Position numbers and translations under genes: made by a program. DNA of 64,000 nucleotides. Source: Comamonas testosteroni. Its GTDB lineage: Bacteria; Pseudomonadota; Gammaproteobacteria; Burkholderiales; Burkholderiaceae_C. The stretch covers positions 4,836,001 to 4,900,000 of the forward strand of contig NZ_CP043568.1 in NCBI RefSeq assembly GCF_014076415.1, in the 5' to 3' direction. This document shows, in pieces, positions 36,547-45,086 of this stretch. Within the stretch, counting starts at the first letter, position 1. Each line of letters begins with the position of its first letter. Under the pieces are notes generated by a model that saw only the letters and a list, made by a program, of their open reading frames with translations, was not told the origin of the DNA and ran no database searches.

Positions 36547-37995
36547 TCAGGCCAGCGTATAGGCCGTCTTCACCGTGGTGTAGAACTCCTGGGCATGGCG
36601 GCCCTGCTCGCGCGGGCCGTAGCTGCTGCCCTTGCGACCGCCAAACGGCACGTGGTAGTCCACCCCCGCCGTAGGCAGGTTGACCATGACCATGCCGGCC
36701 TGGCTGTGGCGCTTGAAGTGGGTGGCGTACTTGAGGCTGGTTGTGGCAATGCCGGCCGACAGGCCGAACGGCGTGTCGTTGGACATGGCCAGGGCCTCTT
36801 CGTAGTCCTTGACGCGGATCACGCTGGCCACGGGGCCGAAGACTTCTTCGCGGTTGATGCGCATGCCGGCTTCGGTGTCCACGAACAGCGTGGGCGCCAT
36901 GTAGAAGCCGTCCTTGCCGCTGCCCGTGTGGCAGGCGACGCGGATGCCGCCAGCGGCCAGGCGCGCGCCTTCGGCCTTGGCGATTTCCACATAGCTCAGA
37001 TCCTGCTCCAGCTGGGCCTGGCTGACCACGGGCCCCATGTCGGTGCCGGCGGCGCGTGCATCGCCGACCTTGATGCGCGCCATGCGCGCCTGCAGGGCTT
37101 CGATGAAGGCCGGGTAGATCTTGTCGGTGACGATGAGGCGACTCGATGCCGTGCAGCGCTGGCCGGTGGAGTAGAAGCCGCTCTGGGCCGACAGCTCCAC
37201 GGCCTGGGCGAGGTCGGCATCGTCCAGCACGATCTGGGGGTTCTTGCCGCCCATCTCCAGCTGCACCTTCTTGCCGCTTTTGACGCAGGCTTCGGCAATG
37301 CCGCGGCCCACGCCCGTCGAGCCCGTGAAGCTGATGGCCGCCACATCGGCATGATTCACCAGGGCTTCGCCGATCACGCGGCCCGGGCCCATGACCAGGT
37401 TGAACACGCCGGCGGGGATGCCCGAGCGGTGGATGATGTCGGCCAGGGCCCAGGCGCTGCCGGGCACCAGATCGGCGGGCTTCAAGACCACGCAGTTGCC
37501 AAAAGCCAGGGCCGGAGCGATCTTCCAGGCCGGAATGGCGATGGGGAAGTTCCAGGGCGTGATCAGGCCGACCACGCCGATGGGCTCGCGCGTGATCTCC
37601 ACACCGATGCCGGGGCGCACCGAAGGCACGGTCTCGCCAGTGAGGCGCAGGCACTCGCCGGCAAAGAACTTGAAGATCTGGCCGGCGCGGCCGACTTCGC
37701 CAATGGCTTCGGGCAGGGTCTTGCCTTCTTCGCGGGCCAGCAGCTCGCCGAGTTCGGCCTTGCGCGCCAGGATTTCCGTGCCGATCTTGTCCAGGGCGTC
37801 GGAGCGCGCCTGGATGCCCGAGGTGGACCAGGCCGGAAACGCGGCCGCGGCGGCGGCCACGGCGGCCTGCACGTCGCCAGCACCGCCCTGGGCGTACGCG
37901 CCGATCAGATCGGACAGATCGCTGGGATTGGTGTTGGGGGCGTAGCTGTCAGCAGCCGTCCACTGGCCGTTGATCAGGTTGAGATGTGGGGTCAT
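36547..37995 (-). CDS. Aldehyde dehydrogenase, probably 2-oxoglutarate semialdehyde dehydrogenase
   Basis: A 482-residue NAD(P)-dependent aldehyde dehydrogenase. ITPWNFPIAIPAWKIAPALAFGN, FTGSTGVGRGI, catalytic Glu in QLEMGGKNP, catalytic Cys in FYSTGQRCTASSRL and EVFGPVASVI are all present. The family position beside a DapA-type dehydratase and an enolase-type dehydratase suggests it oxidises 2,5-dioxopentanoate to 2-oxoglutarate, the last step of the Weimberg-type pentose route or of glucarate breakdown. It is the last gene of the operon, 114 bases after its neighbour, with a family-B-like repeat between them. Confidence 0.85.
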   Translation of the reverse strand: MTPHLNLINGQWTAADSYAPNTNPSDLSDLIGAYAQGGAGDVQAAVAAAAAAFPAWSTSGIQARSDALDKIGTEILARKAELGELLAREEGKTLPEAIGEVGRAGQIFKFFAGECLRLTGETVPSVRPGIGVEITREPIGVVGLITPWNFPIAIPAWKIAPALAFGNCVVLKPADLVPGSAWALADIIHRSGIPAGVFNLVMGPGRVIGEALVNHADVAAISFTGSTGVGRGIAEACVKSGKKVQLEMGGKNPQIVLDDADLAQAVELSAQSGFYSTGQRCTASSRLIVTDKIYPAFIEALQARMARIKVGDARAAGTDMGPVVSQAQLEQDLSYVEIAKAEGARLAAGGIRVACHTGSGKDGFYMAPTLFVDTEAGMRINREEVFGPVASVIRVKDYEEALAMSNDTPFGLSAGIATTSLKYATHFKRHSQAGMVMVNLPTAGVDYHVPFGGRKGSSYGPREQGRHAQEFYTTVKTAYTLA

Positions 37996-38018
37996 GGATA
38001 TGCTCTTGATAGAGGAGC

Positions 38019-38104
38019 TTACTGCGCCTGTTATTCATAGATATCAGCATGAAAGGCATCTGAATTCCTGAATCAAAAAGCGTAACCAGCTCCTGTATTC
38101 ATAG
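38019..38104. repeat. Dispersed repeat, family B, degenerate copy inside the operon
   Basis: TGTTATTCATAGATATCAGCATG, AAGGCATCTGAATTCCTGAA and AGCGTAACCAGCTCCTG are reminiscent of the family B blocks in minus orientation. It fills the gap between two genes of one operon. Confidence 0.3.
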
Positions 38105-38109
38105 TCGAT

Positions 38110-39039
38110 TCAACGGGCCCAGCGCAGCACCAGCGGATCCAGCCGGCGGGCGATGTCCAGCAGCTGGCGCCGCACCTCGGGATGCATGGGCGGCCAGGGC
38201 GAGCGCGGTGCATCGCAGGTGATGACACCGCCCTCCTTCATCAGCGCCTTGGCGGCGAGGAAGCCGGCCTGGCGGTTTTCGTGGTTGATCAGCGGCAGCC
38301 AGCGCTGGTACTCGGCAAAGGCCTTGTCCTTGTCGCCAGCGCGGTGCGCCTCGATGATGGGGCGAATGCCGTCGGCAAAGCCGCCGCCGGTCATGGCGCC
38401 GGTCGCGCCGGCTTCCAGGTCGGCCAGCAGGGTGATGGCTTCCTCGCCGTCCCACGGGCCTTCGATGGCTTCGCCGCCCAGGGCGATCAGCTCGCGCAGC
38501 TTGCCCGCCGCGCCTGCGGTTTCCATCTTGAAGTAGCTGACCTGTGCTATCTCCCTGGCCATGCGGGCCAGAAAGGCGGGCGACAGCGGCGTGCCCGCGG
38601 CCGGCGCGTCCTGGACCATGATGGGGATGTCGATGGCGTCGGACACGCCCTGGTAGAAGGCCTGTACCTGGTCTTCGCCAAAGCGGAAGGTGGCACCGTG
38701 GTAAGGCGGCATGACCATGACCATTGCGGCGCCCATGTCCTGGGCACGACGGCTGCGTTCGGCGCAGATCTTGGTACTGGTGTGCGTGGTGGTCACGATC
38801 ACGGGCACACGGCCGCCCACATGCTCCAGCGCCGTGCGCGTGAGGATTTCGCGCTCCTCGTCCGAGATCAGGAACTGCTCGGAGAAGTTGGCAAGGATGC
38901 ACAGGCCGTCCACGCCCGAGGCTACCATGAAGTCCAGACAGCGCTTCTGGCTGGCCAGGTCCAGCGTGCCGTCCTCGTGGAAGGTGGTGGGCACGACGGG
39001 GAAGATGCCCCGGTAACGGGGATTGGAGAGTGCTGGCAT
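38110..39039 (-). CDS. DapA-family 2-keto-3-deoxy sugar acid dehydratase/aldolase
   Basis: A 309-residue TIM-barrel lyase of the dihydrodipicolinate synthase family. The Schiff-base lysine is in VSYFKMETAGAAGK, the catalytic Tyr in MVMPPYHGAT, and RGIFPVVPTTFHEDGTLD opens the barrel. In this setting the likely reaction is dehydration of a 2-keto-3-deoxy-pentonate to 2-oxoglutarate semialdehyde, as for the L-arabinose route of Azospirillum; an aldolase is the alternative. The ATG at 39039 follows AAGGAGCCGCAGC. It sits 11 bases after the dehydratase gene. Confidence 0.82.
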   Translation of the reverse strand: MPALSNPRYRGIFPVVPTTFHEDGTLDLASQKRCLDFMVASGVDGLCILANFSEQFLISDEEREILTRTALEHVGGRVPVIVTTTHTSTKICAERSRRAQDMGAAMVMVMPPYHGATFRFGEDQVQAFYQGVSDAIDIPIMVQDAPAAGTPLSPAFLARMAREIAQVSYFKMETAGAAGKLRELIALGGEAIEGPWDGEEAITLLADLEAGATGAMTGGGFADGIRPIIEAHRAGDKDKAFAEYQRWLPLINHENRQAGFLAAKALMKEGGVITCDAPRSPWPPMHPEVRRQLLDIARRLDPLVLRWAR

Positions 39040-39050
39040 GCTGCGGCTCC

Positions 39051-40223
39051 TTACTCGATGATGTGGAACTGGTCCAGGTACTCGGTCTTGAGCGTGAGGC
39101 CCAGGCCCGGCACGTCGTCGCGCAGTTGCAGGAAGCCGTTGTCGGCAACCGGTTCGCCGTCGAAGATGTACCAGAACAGCTCGTTGCCGACTTCCACGTC
39201 GAAGATGGGGAAGTACTCGGCCATGGGCGAGGCCAGCGTGCTCATGGTCAGGTGGTAGTTGTGCATCTGGCCGGCGTGCGGGATCACCGGCACTGAATAG
39301 GCTTCGCACAGTGCATTGATCTTGTGCGCCGCCGTGATGCCGCCCACGCGGTTGGTGTCGTACTGCACGACGGAGACGGCCTTCCTGTCCAGCAGCTGCT
39401 TGAAGCCGTAGAGCGAAAACTCGTGCTCGCCGCCCGAGATGGGAACGATGCTCATGGCGTTGAGCTCGGCGTAGCCGTCGATATCGTCGGCGATCACGGG
39501 CTCTTCCAGCCAGCGCGGCTCGAACCTGGCGAGCTTGGGCAGCATGCGCTTGGCGTACTCCAGGTTCCAGCCCATATAGCACTCCAGCATCAGGTCGGTG
39601 TCGTAGCCGATCACTTCACGGATGGCCTCGACGGACTTGAGGTTCTCCTTCACACCTTCCTGCAAATGGGCGGGTCCGTAGCCGAAGCGCATCTTGAAGG
39701 CCTTGAAGCCCTGATCCAGGAATTTCTGGGCCTCGTCCTGCATCTCTTTCAGGTCGGTGCGGTAGAGCTTGCTGTAGTAGCAGGGAATCTTTTCCTTGGT
39801 GCGCCCGCCCAGCAGCTTGAACACGGGCTTGTTCACGCTCTTGCCCAAGATGTCCCAGATGGCCAGGTCCACAGCCGAGATGGCGGCCATGGTCACGCCC
39901 TTGCGGCCCCAGGCGTGGGTGGCGCGGTACATGCGCTGCCACAGGTATTCGTAGTCCCAGGGGTCCTGGCCGATGACCAGGGGCGCCAGGTACTCGTCGA
40001 TGATGGCCTTGGCTATTCTTGGTGCCAGGGCCACATTGCCCAGACCGATGATGCCGTCATCGGTTTCGATCTCGACCACGGTCCACGAATGGAAGCGGAA
40101 GGTGCTCATGGACTCGGTGTTGGAGTACACCAGATCCATGGCGTTGGAGCAGAAGTTGCCCTGGGGCGGAACGGTCTTGCCCTTCCATTCATAGACACGG
40201 GCGCGGACGGACTTGATCTTCAT
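39051..40223 (-). CDS. Mandelate racemase-family sugar acid dehydratase (RhmD-like)
   Basis: A 390-residue enolase-superfamily enzyme. The N-terminal capping domain (1-125) leads to the barrel with the second metal ligand in RWLEEP (E240), the third in GGEHEFS (E266) and the acid/base His in [14 protein letters not shown]. It resembles L-rhamnonate dehydratase most in motif spacing. The first metal ligand, Asp in LMLDCW of E. coli RhmD, is Glu214 here ([10 protein letters not shown]). It should dehydrate an aldonate to a 2-keto-3-deoxy acid for the next enzyme. The ATG at 40223 follows GAGG. The substrate is not known. Confidence 0.82.
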   Translation of the reverse strand: MKIKSVRARVYEWKGKTVPPQGNFCSNAMDLVYSNTESMSTFRFHSWTVVEIETDDGIIGLGNVALAPRIAKAIIDEYLAPLVIGQDPWDYEYLWQRMYRATHAWGRKGVTMAAISAVDLAIWDILGKSVNKPVFKLLGGRTKEKIPCYYSKLYRTDLKEMQDEAQKFLDQGFKAFKMRFGYGPAHLQEGVKENLKSVEAIREVIGYDTDLMLECYMGWNLEYAKRMLPKLARFEPRWLEEPVIADDIDGYAELNAMSIVPISGGEHEFSLYGFKQLLDRKAVSVVQYDTNRVGGITAAHKINALCEAYSVPVIPHAGQMHNYHLTMSTLASPMAEYFPIFDVEVGNELFWYIFDGEPVADNGFLQLRDDVPGLGLTLKTEYLDQFHIIE

Positions 40224-40283
40224 ACAGACCTCGGGAGAAAAGAGTGAGTGGGACAGGCGGCCCAAGCCGCCCGGGAAATGGAC

Positions 40284-41333
40284 TCAGACGGCTGGAGCGG
40301 CCTGGCGATCGCGGTGGGCGACCCCCATGCGTGCGGCAATCTGCAGCGCCTGCCAGGTGGCTTCCACATTGGCCTTGCCCTGGCCTGCGATGTCGTAGGC
40401 CGTGCCGTGGGCCGGCGTGGTGATGGGAATCGGCAGGCCGCCCTGCACCGTCACGCCGCGCGAGAAGCCCAGCAGCTTGATGGCGATCTGGCCCTGGTCG
40501 TGGTACATGGTCACGATGGCCTGGTACTCGCCGGCCTGGGCCTTGAGAAAGATGGTGTCGGCAGGGAACGGGCCGTGGAACGGCGCATCGCTGGGCCAGT
40601 CGCGCGCCTGCAGGGCCTGCACGGCGGGCGCGATGATGTCGATTTCCTCGCGGCCACAGGTGCCGCCATCGCCGTTGTGCGGGTTGAAGCCGGCAATCGC
40701 CACCTTGGGAGCAGCCAGGCCGCTGGCGCGCAAGGCGTTGTAGATCAGCTCGGCCGCCTGGCTGATGCGCTCCACGCTCAGATAGCTGGCCACATCCTTG
40801 AGCGGCACGTGCGAGGAAATGCGCGAGGTCCAGAGATCGCCCAGCGTGTTGAACTCGCAAAAGTAGCCGGTCACGCCCAGGTACTCGGCAAAGTGGTGCA
40901 GCTCGTCCTCATGGCGCAGGCCGCCCAGCTTCATGGCCTGCTTGTTCAAGGGCGCAAAGCAGATGGCGTCGATATCGCCGGCCAGGGCCGCATCCATGCA
41001 TTGTTCAAGCACCTGCAGCACCGAGCGGCCGCCCGCCGCCCCCACCTGTCCCTGCACCACATCGGCCTGGGCGACGGTGTCCACGGCCACAAAAGCCGGC
41101 AGCCGCGTATCGGCACGCTCGCGCGCGGCCGACAGGCCGGCCAGCGGAACGGTTGCGACCTGCAGGCCGGCGATGCGCTGACCCTGCTCCCAGAGCCATG
41201 GATCGCCGACCAGCACCAGTTTCGCCTGCTCGGTGGCTTGCGGCCTGGCGAGCAAGCGTGCAATCAGTTCGGCGCCGATGCCACAAGGATCGCCCAGGGT
41301 CAGGGCGACAACGGGAAGAGAAGCCTTTCTCAT
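40284..41333 (-). CDS. PdxA-family dehydrogenase (PdxA2-like)
   Basis: A 349-residue protein of the 4-hydroxythreonine-4-phosphate dehydrogenase family. VALTLGDPCGIGAELIARL is the opening motif; metal-binding His residues lie in RHEDELHHFAEYLG, ISSHVPLKDV and VTMYHDQGQIAIK; TTPAHGTAYDIAGQGKAN is the closing block. Its place inside a sugar acid operon argues against vitamin B6 synthesis. PdxA2 paralogues oxidise threonate- or erythronate-4-phosphate, but no DUF1537 kinase is here; TphB-type PdxA homologues oxidise cis-dihydrodiols. It could oxidise or decarboxylate a hydroxy acid feeding the pathway. The stop and start gap to the binding-protein gene upstream is only 2 bases. Confidence 0.8.
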   Translation of the reverse strand: MRKASLPVVALTLGDPCGIGAELIARLLARPQATEQAKLVLVGDPWLWEQGQRIAGLQVATVPLAGLSAARERADTRLPAFVAVDTVAQADVVQGQVGAAGGRSVLQVLEQCMDAALAGDIDAICFAPLNKQAMKLGGLRHEDELHHFAEYLGVTGYFCEFNTLGDLWTSRISSHVPLKDVASYLSVERISQAAELIYNALRASGLAAPKVAIAGFNPHNGDGGTCGREEIDIIAPAVQALQARDWPSDAPFHGPFPADTIFLKAQAGEYQAIVTMYHDQGQIAIKLLGFSRGVTVQGGLPIPITTPAHGTAYDIAGQGKANVEATWQALQIAARMGVAHRDRQAAPAV

Positions 41334-41335
41334 GC

Positions 41336-42325
41336 TCAGTCCAGCTTGATGTTGTTCTTGCGAATGATGTCGCCGAAGCGCTTGTACTCGGCGAGGTGAA
41401 AACTGCCGAAATCTGCCTGAGGCATGGGCCGCAGCTCGGCCCCAACGGCTTCGAGACGGGTCTTGGTCTCGGGCATGGCGATGACCTTGTTGACCTCGTC
41501 ATGCACCTTCTGCTGCACAGCCTTGGGCGTGGAGGCGGGCATGTAGATGCCGTACCAGGCGCTGATCTCCACGTCGCGCAGGCCCGCTTCGGCCATGGTC
41601 GGCACCTGGGGCAACTGGGGGTTGCGCTGGGGCGAAGTGACCGCCAGGGCACGCAGCTTTCCGGCCTTGATCTGGCCTATGACCGAGGGCATGGTGTCGA
41701 AGCTCATCTGCACCTGGCCGCTGACCAGATCGACCAGGGCTGCGGCACTGCCCTTGTAGGGCACGTGGGTGATCTGAATGCCTGCGGCATCCTTGAACAC
41801 CTCGGCGGCGATATGCTGGGTGCTGCCCGTGCCGCTGCTGGCGAAATTGATCTGATTGGGATTCTTCCTGGCCATGGCCACCAGCTCCGCCACCGTGTTG
41901 GCGGCAACGGAGTTGCCTACCACCAGCACATTGGGCACCGAGCCGACAAAGGCCACGGGAACCAGATCCCGGTTGTTGTCATAGCCGAGCTTGAGCAGAT
42001 GCGGCGCGATGGCATGGGCCGTGACCACGCCCATGACCATGGTGTGGCCGTCCGTGGCCTTGGCCGTCATGTCCACGGCCAGCGTGTTGGAGACGCCGGG
42101 CCGGTTCTCCACGATCACCGGCTGCTTGAGCAGCGGCCCCAGCCTGTCGGCCACGGCGCGGGCCATGGCATCGGTGCCGCCTCCGGGCGCAGAGCCCACC
42201 AGCATGCGCACGGGCTTGACCGGCCAGTTCGCAGAGTCCTGAGCCTGGGCCTGGGCCTGGGCCTGCCAGGGCAGCACAGCGGTGCCGCACAAAGCGGCTA
42301 TGGAAAGTAGATGACGTCTTTGCAC
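41336..42325 (-). CDS. Bug/TctC family tripartite tricarboxylate transporter binding protein
   Basis: A 329-residue periplasmic binding protein. The signal peptide begins MQRRHLLSIAALCG and includes an unusual (QA)n run, QAQAQAQAQ, before the mature NWPVKPVRMLVGSAPGGGTD. VIVENRPGVSNTLAVD, FASSGTGSTQHIAAEVF and VPYKGSAAALVDLVSGQVQM are the family blocks. No TctA or TctB membrane subunits are nearby, as for most Bug proteins. It is the first gene of the operon and probably binds the sugar acid or related carboxylate. Confidence 0.9.
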   Translation of the reverse strand: MQRRHLLSIAALCGTAVLPWQAQAQAQAQDSANWPVKPVRMLVGSAPGGGTDAMARAVADRLGPLLKQPVIVENRPGVSNTLAVDMTAKATDGHTMVMGVVTAHAIAPHLLKLGYDNNRDLVPVAFVGSVPNVLVVGNSVAANTVAELVAMARKNPNQINFASSGTGSTQHIAAEVFKDAAGIQITHVPYKGSAAALVDLVSGQVQMSFDTMPSVIGQIKAGKLRALAVTSPQRNPQLPQVPTMAEAGLRDVEISAWYGIYMPASTPKAVQQKVHDEVNKVIAMPETKTRLEAVGAELRPMPQADFGSFHLAEYKRFGDIIRKNNIKLD

Positions 42326-42397
42326 ATTTGTCTCCTTGGCTTTTTTATTTCATCGCAGCCCGATGCTAGGGAAGCCGCTGATATGCGTAAACTGAAA

Positions 42398-42417
42398 GTT
42401 ATTGATTAATCGATAAC
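42398..42417. promoter_or_regulatory. Near-perfect 20-bp palindrome, LysR-type operator
   Basis: GTTATTGATTAATCGATAAC differs from its reverse complement at one symmetric pair only. It contains ATTGATTAATCGAT and fits the T-N11-A LysR rule. It lies 24 bases upstream of the LysR gene and 73 bases from the divergent binding-protein gene. Confidence 0.65.
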
Positions 42418-42440
42418 CTGAAGCGATAAGAAGCCATGCC

Positions 42441-43385
42441 ATGGGATCGATAGACAAACGCGACAACACGCCACAGCTGCTGAACCGGCTGCGCATGCGT
42501 CAGGTGGCCCTGATTCTGGCCATCGACGAGCGCCAGACCTTGCGCGCGGCTGCGGCCCAGCTCGGTCTGACCCAGCCGGCAGCCACCAAAATGCTGCAGG
42601 AGCTCGAAGACGCCCTGGGTCAGCCGCTGTTCGAGCGCGTGGGACGCCGGCTGCAGCGCAATGCGGCAGGAGAGCGGGTGCTGGAGTATTTCCGTTCGCT
42701 GCGCGGCAATATCGAGGCCCTGAATCGCGAACTGGGCGAGCTGCGCCAGGGAAGCGCCGGACGGCTGGCCGTGGGCAGCATCATGGCCGCATCACCCGGG
42801 CGGCTCACCCAGGCCCTGCTGGAGCTGAAAAAGCAGCTACCCCTGCTGGAGCTGGAAGTAGCCGTGGACACCAGCGATCGCCTGCTGGCCCAGCTGCGTG
42901 AGGGGGTGCTGGAGGTGGTCGTCGGGCGCATGACCAATGAAGCGGGCAGCGATTGCCGCTTTTGCCCGATCGACGACGAGCAACTGGCCTTCATCGTGCG
43001 CAAGGAGCATCCTCTGCTGTCGCTGCAGAGGCCCGGTCTGCAAGCCTTGCAGGGGCATGGCTGGGTGATGCAGCCGCCCGGCAGCCCCATGCGCAGCTTG
43101 ATCGAGCAGGAGTTCCGCGAGCACAGTCTGCCGCTGCCGCGCGGTCTGATCGAAACCGGCTCCATACTCACCACCATCAATCTGGTGCGAAACTCGAACA
43201 TGGTGGGCGTGATTCCGCGCACGGTGGCCGATCTTCATGCCGCCCACGGCATGCTGCATATCCTGCCGTATCGGACAAGGCGCAGTCTGGAGGCTTATGG
43301 CAGCCTGGTGCGCAAGGACAGGCCCGTCAGCCGCTCGGCACAGATGTTCCTGGATCTGCTGCACCGTCACGACGCAGCGGCCTGA
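42441..43385 (+). CDS. LysR family regulator of the sugar-acid operon
   Basis: A 314-residue LysR-type regulator. Helix-turn-helix at about residues 20-80 (RMRQVALILAIDERQTLRAAAAQLGLTQPAATKMLQELE shortened here to LRAAAAQLGLTQPAATKM), then an effector domain (LAFIVRKEHPLLSLQ, VGVIPRTVADLHAAHG). The N-terminal arrangement with LNRLRMRQVALILAIDE resembles the GbpR/PcaQ branch, known for sugar and aromatic acid catabolism. It is divergent from the operon that begins at 42325 and probably activates it in response to a pathway acid. Confidence 0.85.
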   Translation: MGSIDKRDNTPQLLNRLRMRQVALILAIDERQTLRAAAAQLGLTQPAATKMLQELEDALGQPLFERVGRRLQRNAAGERVLEYFRSLRGNIEALNRELGELRQGSAGRLAVGSIMAASPGRLTQALLELKKQLPLLELEVAVDTSDRLLAQLREGVLEVVVGRMTNEAGSDCRFCPIDDEQLAFIVRKEHPLLSLQRPGLQALQGHGWVMQPPGSPMRSLIEQEFREHSLPLPRGLIETGSILTTINLVRNSNMVGVIPRTVADLHAAHGMLHILPYRTRRSLEAYGSLVRKDRPVSRSAQMFLDLLHRHDAAA

Positions 43386-43395
43386 ACAAGGACCC

Positions 43396-43715
43396 AGCCT
43401 CCAGCAAGTTCGATTCTGCGCAAGGGCCGCTCCGATCCAGCGCCCCGTGTCTTGGCCCCTCGGATCCAAGGCGCTCAAGTGCAATGCCCAGCCCCTGGCG
43501 CAATGCCGCCGCCCGGCGCATGCGCCATCAAACCCGAGGCCTCGATGAACATGGGCTGCGCTTGCTGAAAACGACGCTATCGGTATGCCAGGCCGGCAAG
43601 GCCTCGGGACTTTTCTGCTCGCTGTACAGCGCCAGCGATTGAGCATATAGCGTCTGCGCCTGCTCCTCATGGCGAAGGGCCTCGGCCGGCCGCTCTTCAA
43701 CGTGGCGGCACAGCA
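43396..43715. other. Decayed sequence next to phage remnant
   Basis: 320 bases with no intact gene. On the minus strand 43528-43716 there is an Ala/Glu-rich stretch (EERPAEALRHEEQAQTLYAQ) like part of a TPR-type helical repeat; the following 43327-43521 minus frame (RRAAALRQGLGIALERLG) could be more of the same after a frameshift. I cannot name the parent gene. It joins the end of the LysR gene directly to the Mu-like fragment. Confidence 0.3.
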
Positions 43716-43953
43716 ATGCTGATCACTCCCGTCAATCTGAAAACCCTTTTCACCGGCTCTAAGGCAGCCTTTCAAGGCGGCCTCAACGAAGCACAGAGCA
43801 TCTACCAGAAGCCACGCAACCATGGTACCCAGCACAACCGGCACCGAAGAGTATGGCTGGCTGGGCCAGATCCCCGGCATGCGCGAGTGGATCGGCGAGC
43901 GCGTCGTTCATGGCCTGGAAACGCACGGCTATCTGCGGGGTGACTGGTTCTGA
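43716..43953 (+). pseudogene. Mu-like prophage major head protein (gpT) fragment, frameshifted
   Basis: The first frame begins MLITPVNLKTLFTGSKAAFQ, then GLNEAQSIYQK, which is the N-terminus of the Mu gpT-like major capsid protein (family pattern MI-TP-NLK-LFTG-K--FQ). At about 43815 the reading frame shifts by one base, and in the new frame (43818-43953) ATMVPSTTGTEEYGWLGQIP continues with GMREWIGERVVHGLETHGYL, again as expected for gpT, before a stop at 43951. Only the first 80 of roughly 300 residues remain. No other head, tail or transposition genes survive nearby. It marks an old phage insertion next to mhpR. Confidence 0.85.
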
Positions 43954-44070
43954 ATGAAGGTGCGACAACTATAGAGATACCCGAAGCAGGCAGTTGCTTC
44001 GCACGAGGACTCGAGAACGGCTTGAAAAGATATGAAGTCCCACGAAAACCAGACCTTCCCGGTTGAACAT

Positions 44071-44856
44071 CTAGTCCAGCCAAGGCGCCACATCCCTGCC
44101 CATGCGCACAGCCAGCTTCTTCAGTCGGGGAAGATAGCGGGCAAGCAACTCTTCCCTGGCGACAGCAGACTTCGGAAAGACCAGATTCAGACCTCCGATC
44201 AAACGACGTCCGCACTTCAATGGCACTGCGACTGCTCCAAACGGCGCTTGCTGATGCCAATCACCATCGCTGATGCCATATCCTCGCTGGCGCGTCTCCT
44301 CAATCAAACGCTCTACCGATGCTCTATCCCTTGCCATGGCACCTGTCGCATCGTCACGTTGAGCGAGCAACGAGAGCAAGCCTTCCTTCTCATCTTTGGT
44401 GCAAGACGCCAGATAGGCTCGTCCCATCGCCGTGAAGAACAGCGGCAATTTTTCTCCAATCATGCCGCGATGCTGAGACAGCCGGCTGAAACGGTGCGTG
44501 CTTTCACGCACAACCATGAAGCCGCCTTCCACGGTCCCCAGATCGCAAGGCCAAAGCAGCTCGGGCACGGCAGCACGCATCAGCGGTAGTGCGACCTGCT
44601 CAACCCAGGCATCATCGACAAGCCCTTCGCTAAGGCTGCGCACTGCAAAAGTCAGGTAGTACTGCCCGTCTTTCTCACCCCTGCGCACGAAACCCTCCGC
44701 CCGCAAGGTCTCCATCAATCGCTTGACGGTGGTGCGATGAATATCGCATGCCTGTGCCAGTGCCGTGGTTGAAGCGATGCCGCCAGGGGCTCTATTCATT
44801 GCCTGCAGCAGAGCCAGGCCTCGCGACAAGCTGCGTACATCCTTGTAGTCATTCAT
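44071..44856 (-). CDS. mhpR: IclR family regulator MhpR
   Basis: A 261-residue IclR-type regulator. The N-terminal winged helix is at about 10-70 (SLSRGLALLQAMNRAPGGIAST, ALAQACDIHRTTVKRLMETL) and the effector domain follows (FFTAMGRAYLASCT, GVAVPL-type block AVAVPLKCGRRLIGGLNLVF). It is divergent from mhpA by 324 bases, like mhpR-mhpA of E. coli, where it activates the operon with 3-(3-hydroxyphenyl)propionate. The start at 44856 drops a 23-residue leader. Its 3' end lies 117 bases from a Mu-type phage fragment. Confidence 0.88.
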   Translation of the reverse strand: MNDYKDVRSLSRGLALLQAMNRAPGGIASTTALAQACDIHRTTVKRLMETLRAEGFVRRGEKDGQYYLTFAVRSLSEGLVDDAWVEQVALPLMRAAVPELLWPCDLGTVEGGFMVVRESTHRFSRLSQHRGMIGEKLPLFFTAMGRAYLASCTKDEKEGLLSLLAQRDDATGAMARDRASVERLIEETRQRGYGISDGDWHQQAPFGAVAVPLKCGRRLIGGLNLVFPKSAVAREELLARYLPRLKKLAVRMGRDVAPWLD

Positions 44857-45086
44857 GGGACTGTGCTCAAAGTGCAGATTTCTTGGGAATGCCCAAGTAT
44901 GAATACCGCAAGCCATACGACGCAATCGCCGGGTGCTCTGCTGCTGCGCTCAAAGAATACTCCGACTCGATGCTCAACCACGCGCAGCTTTGCCATTCAT
45001 CACCCCGACGCCCACCTTACGAGTCTCACTTCAACGGATTGGTAGCCGGCGCAAGCGGTGACAGCAAGGGTATGCACCTAGCATTA

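Noticed and set aside
36190..38040. Plus-strand open frame of 616 codons
   Set aside because: It lies antisense to the aldehyde dehydrogenase, whose catalytic Cys, Glu and cofactor motifs are all intact. High GC gives long open antisense frames here.
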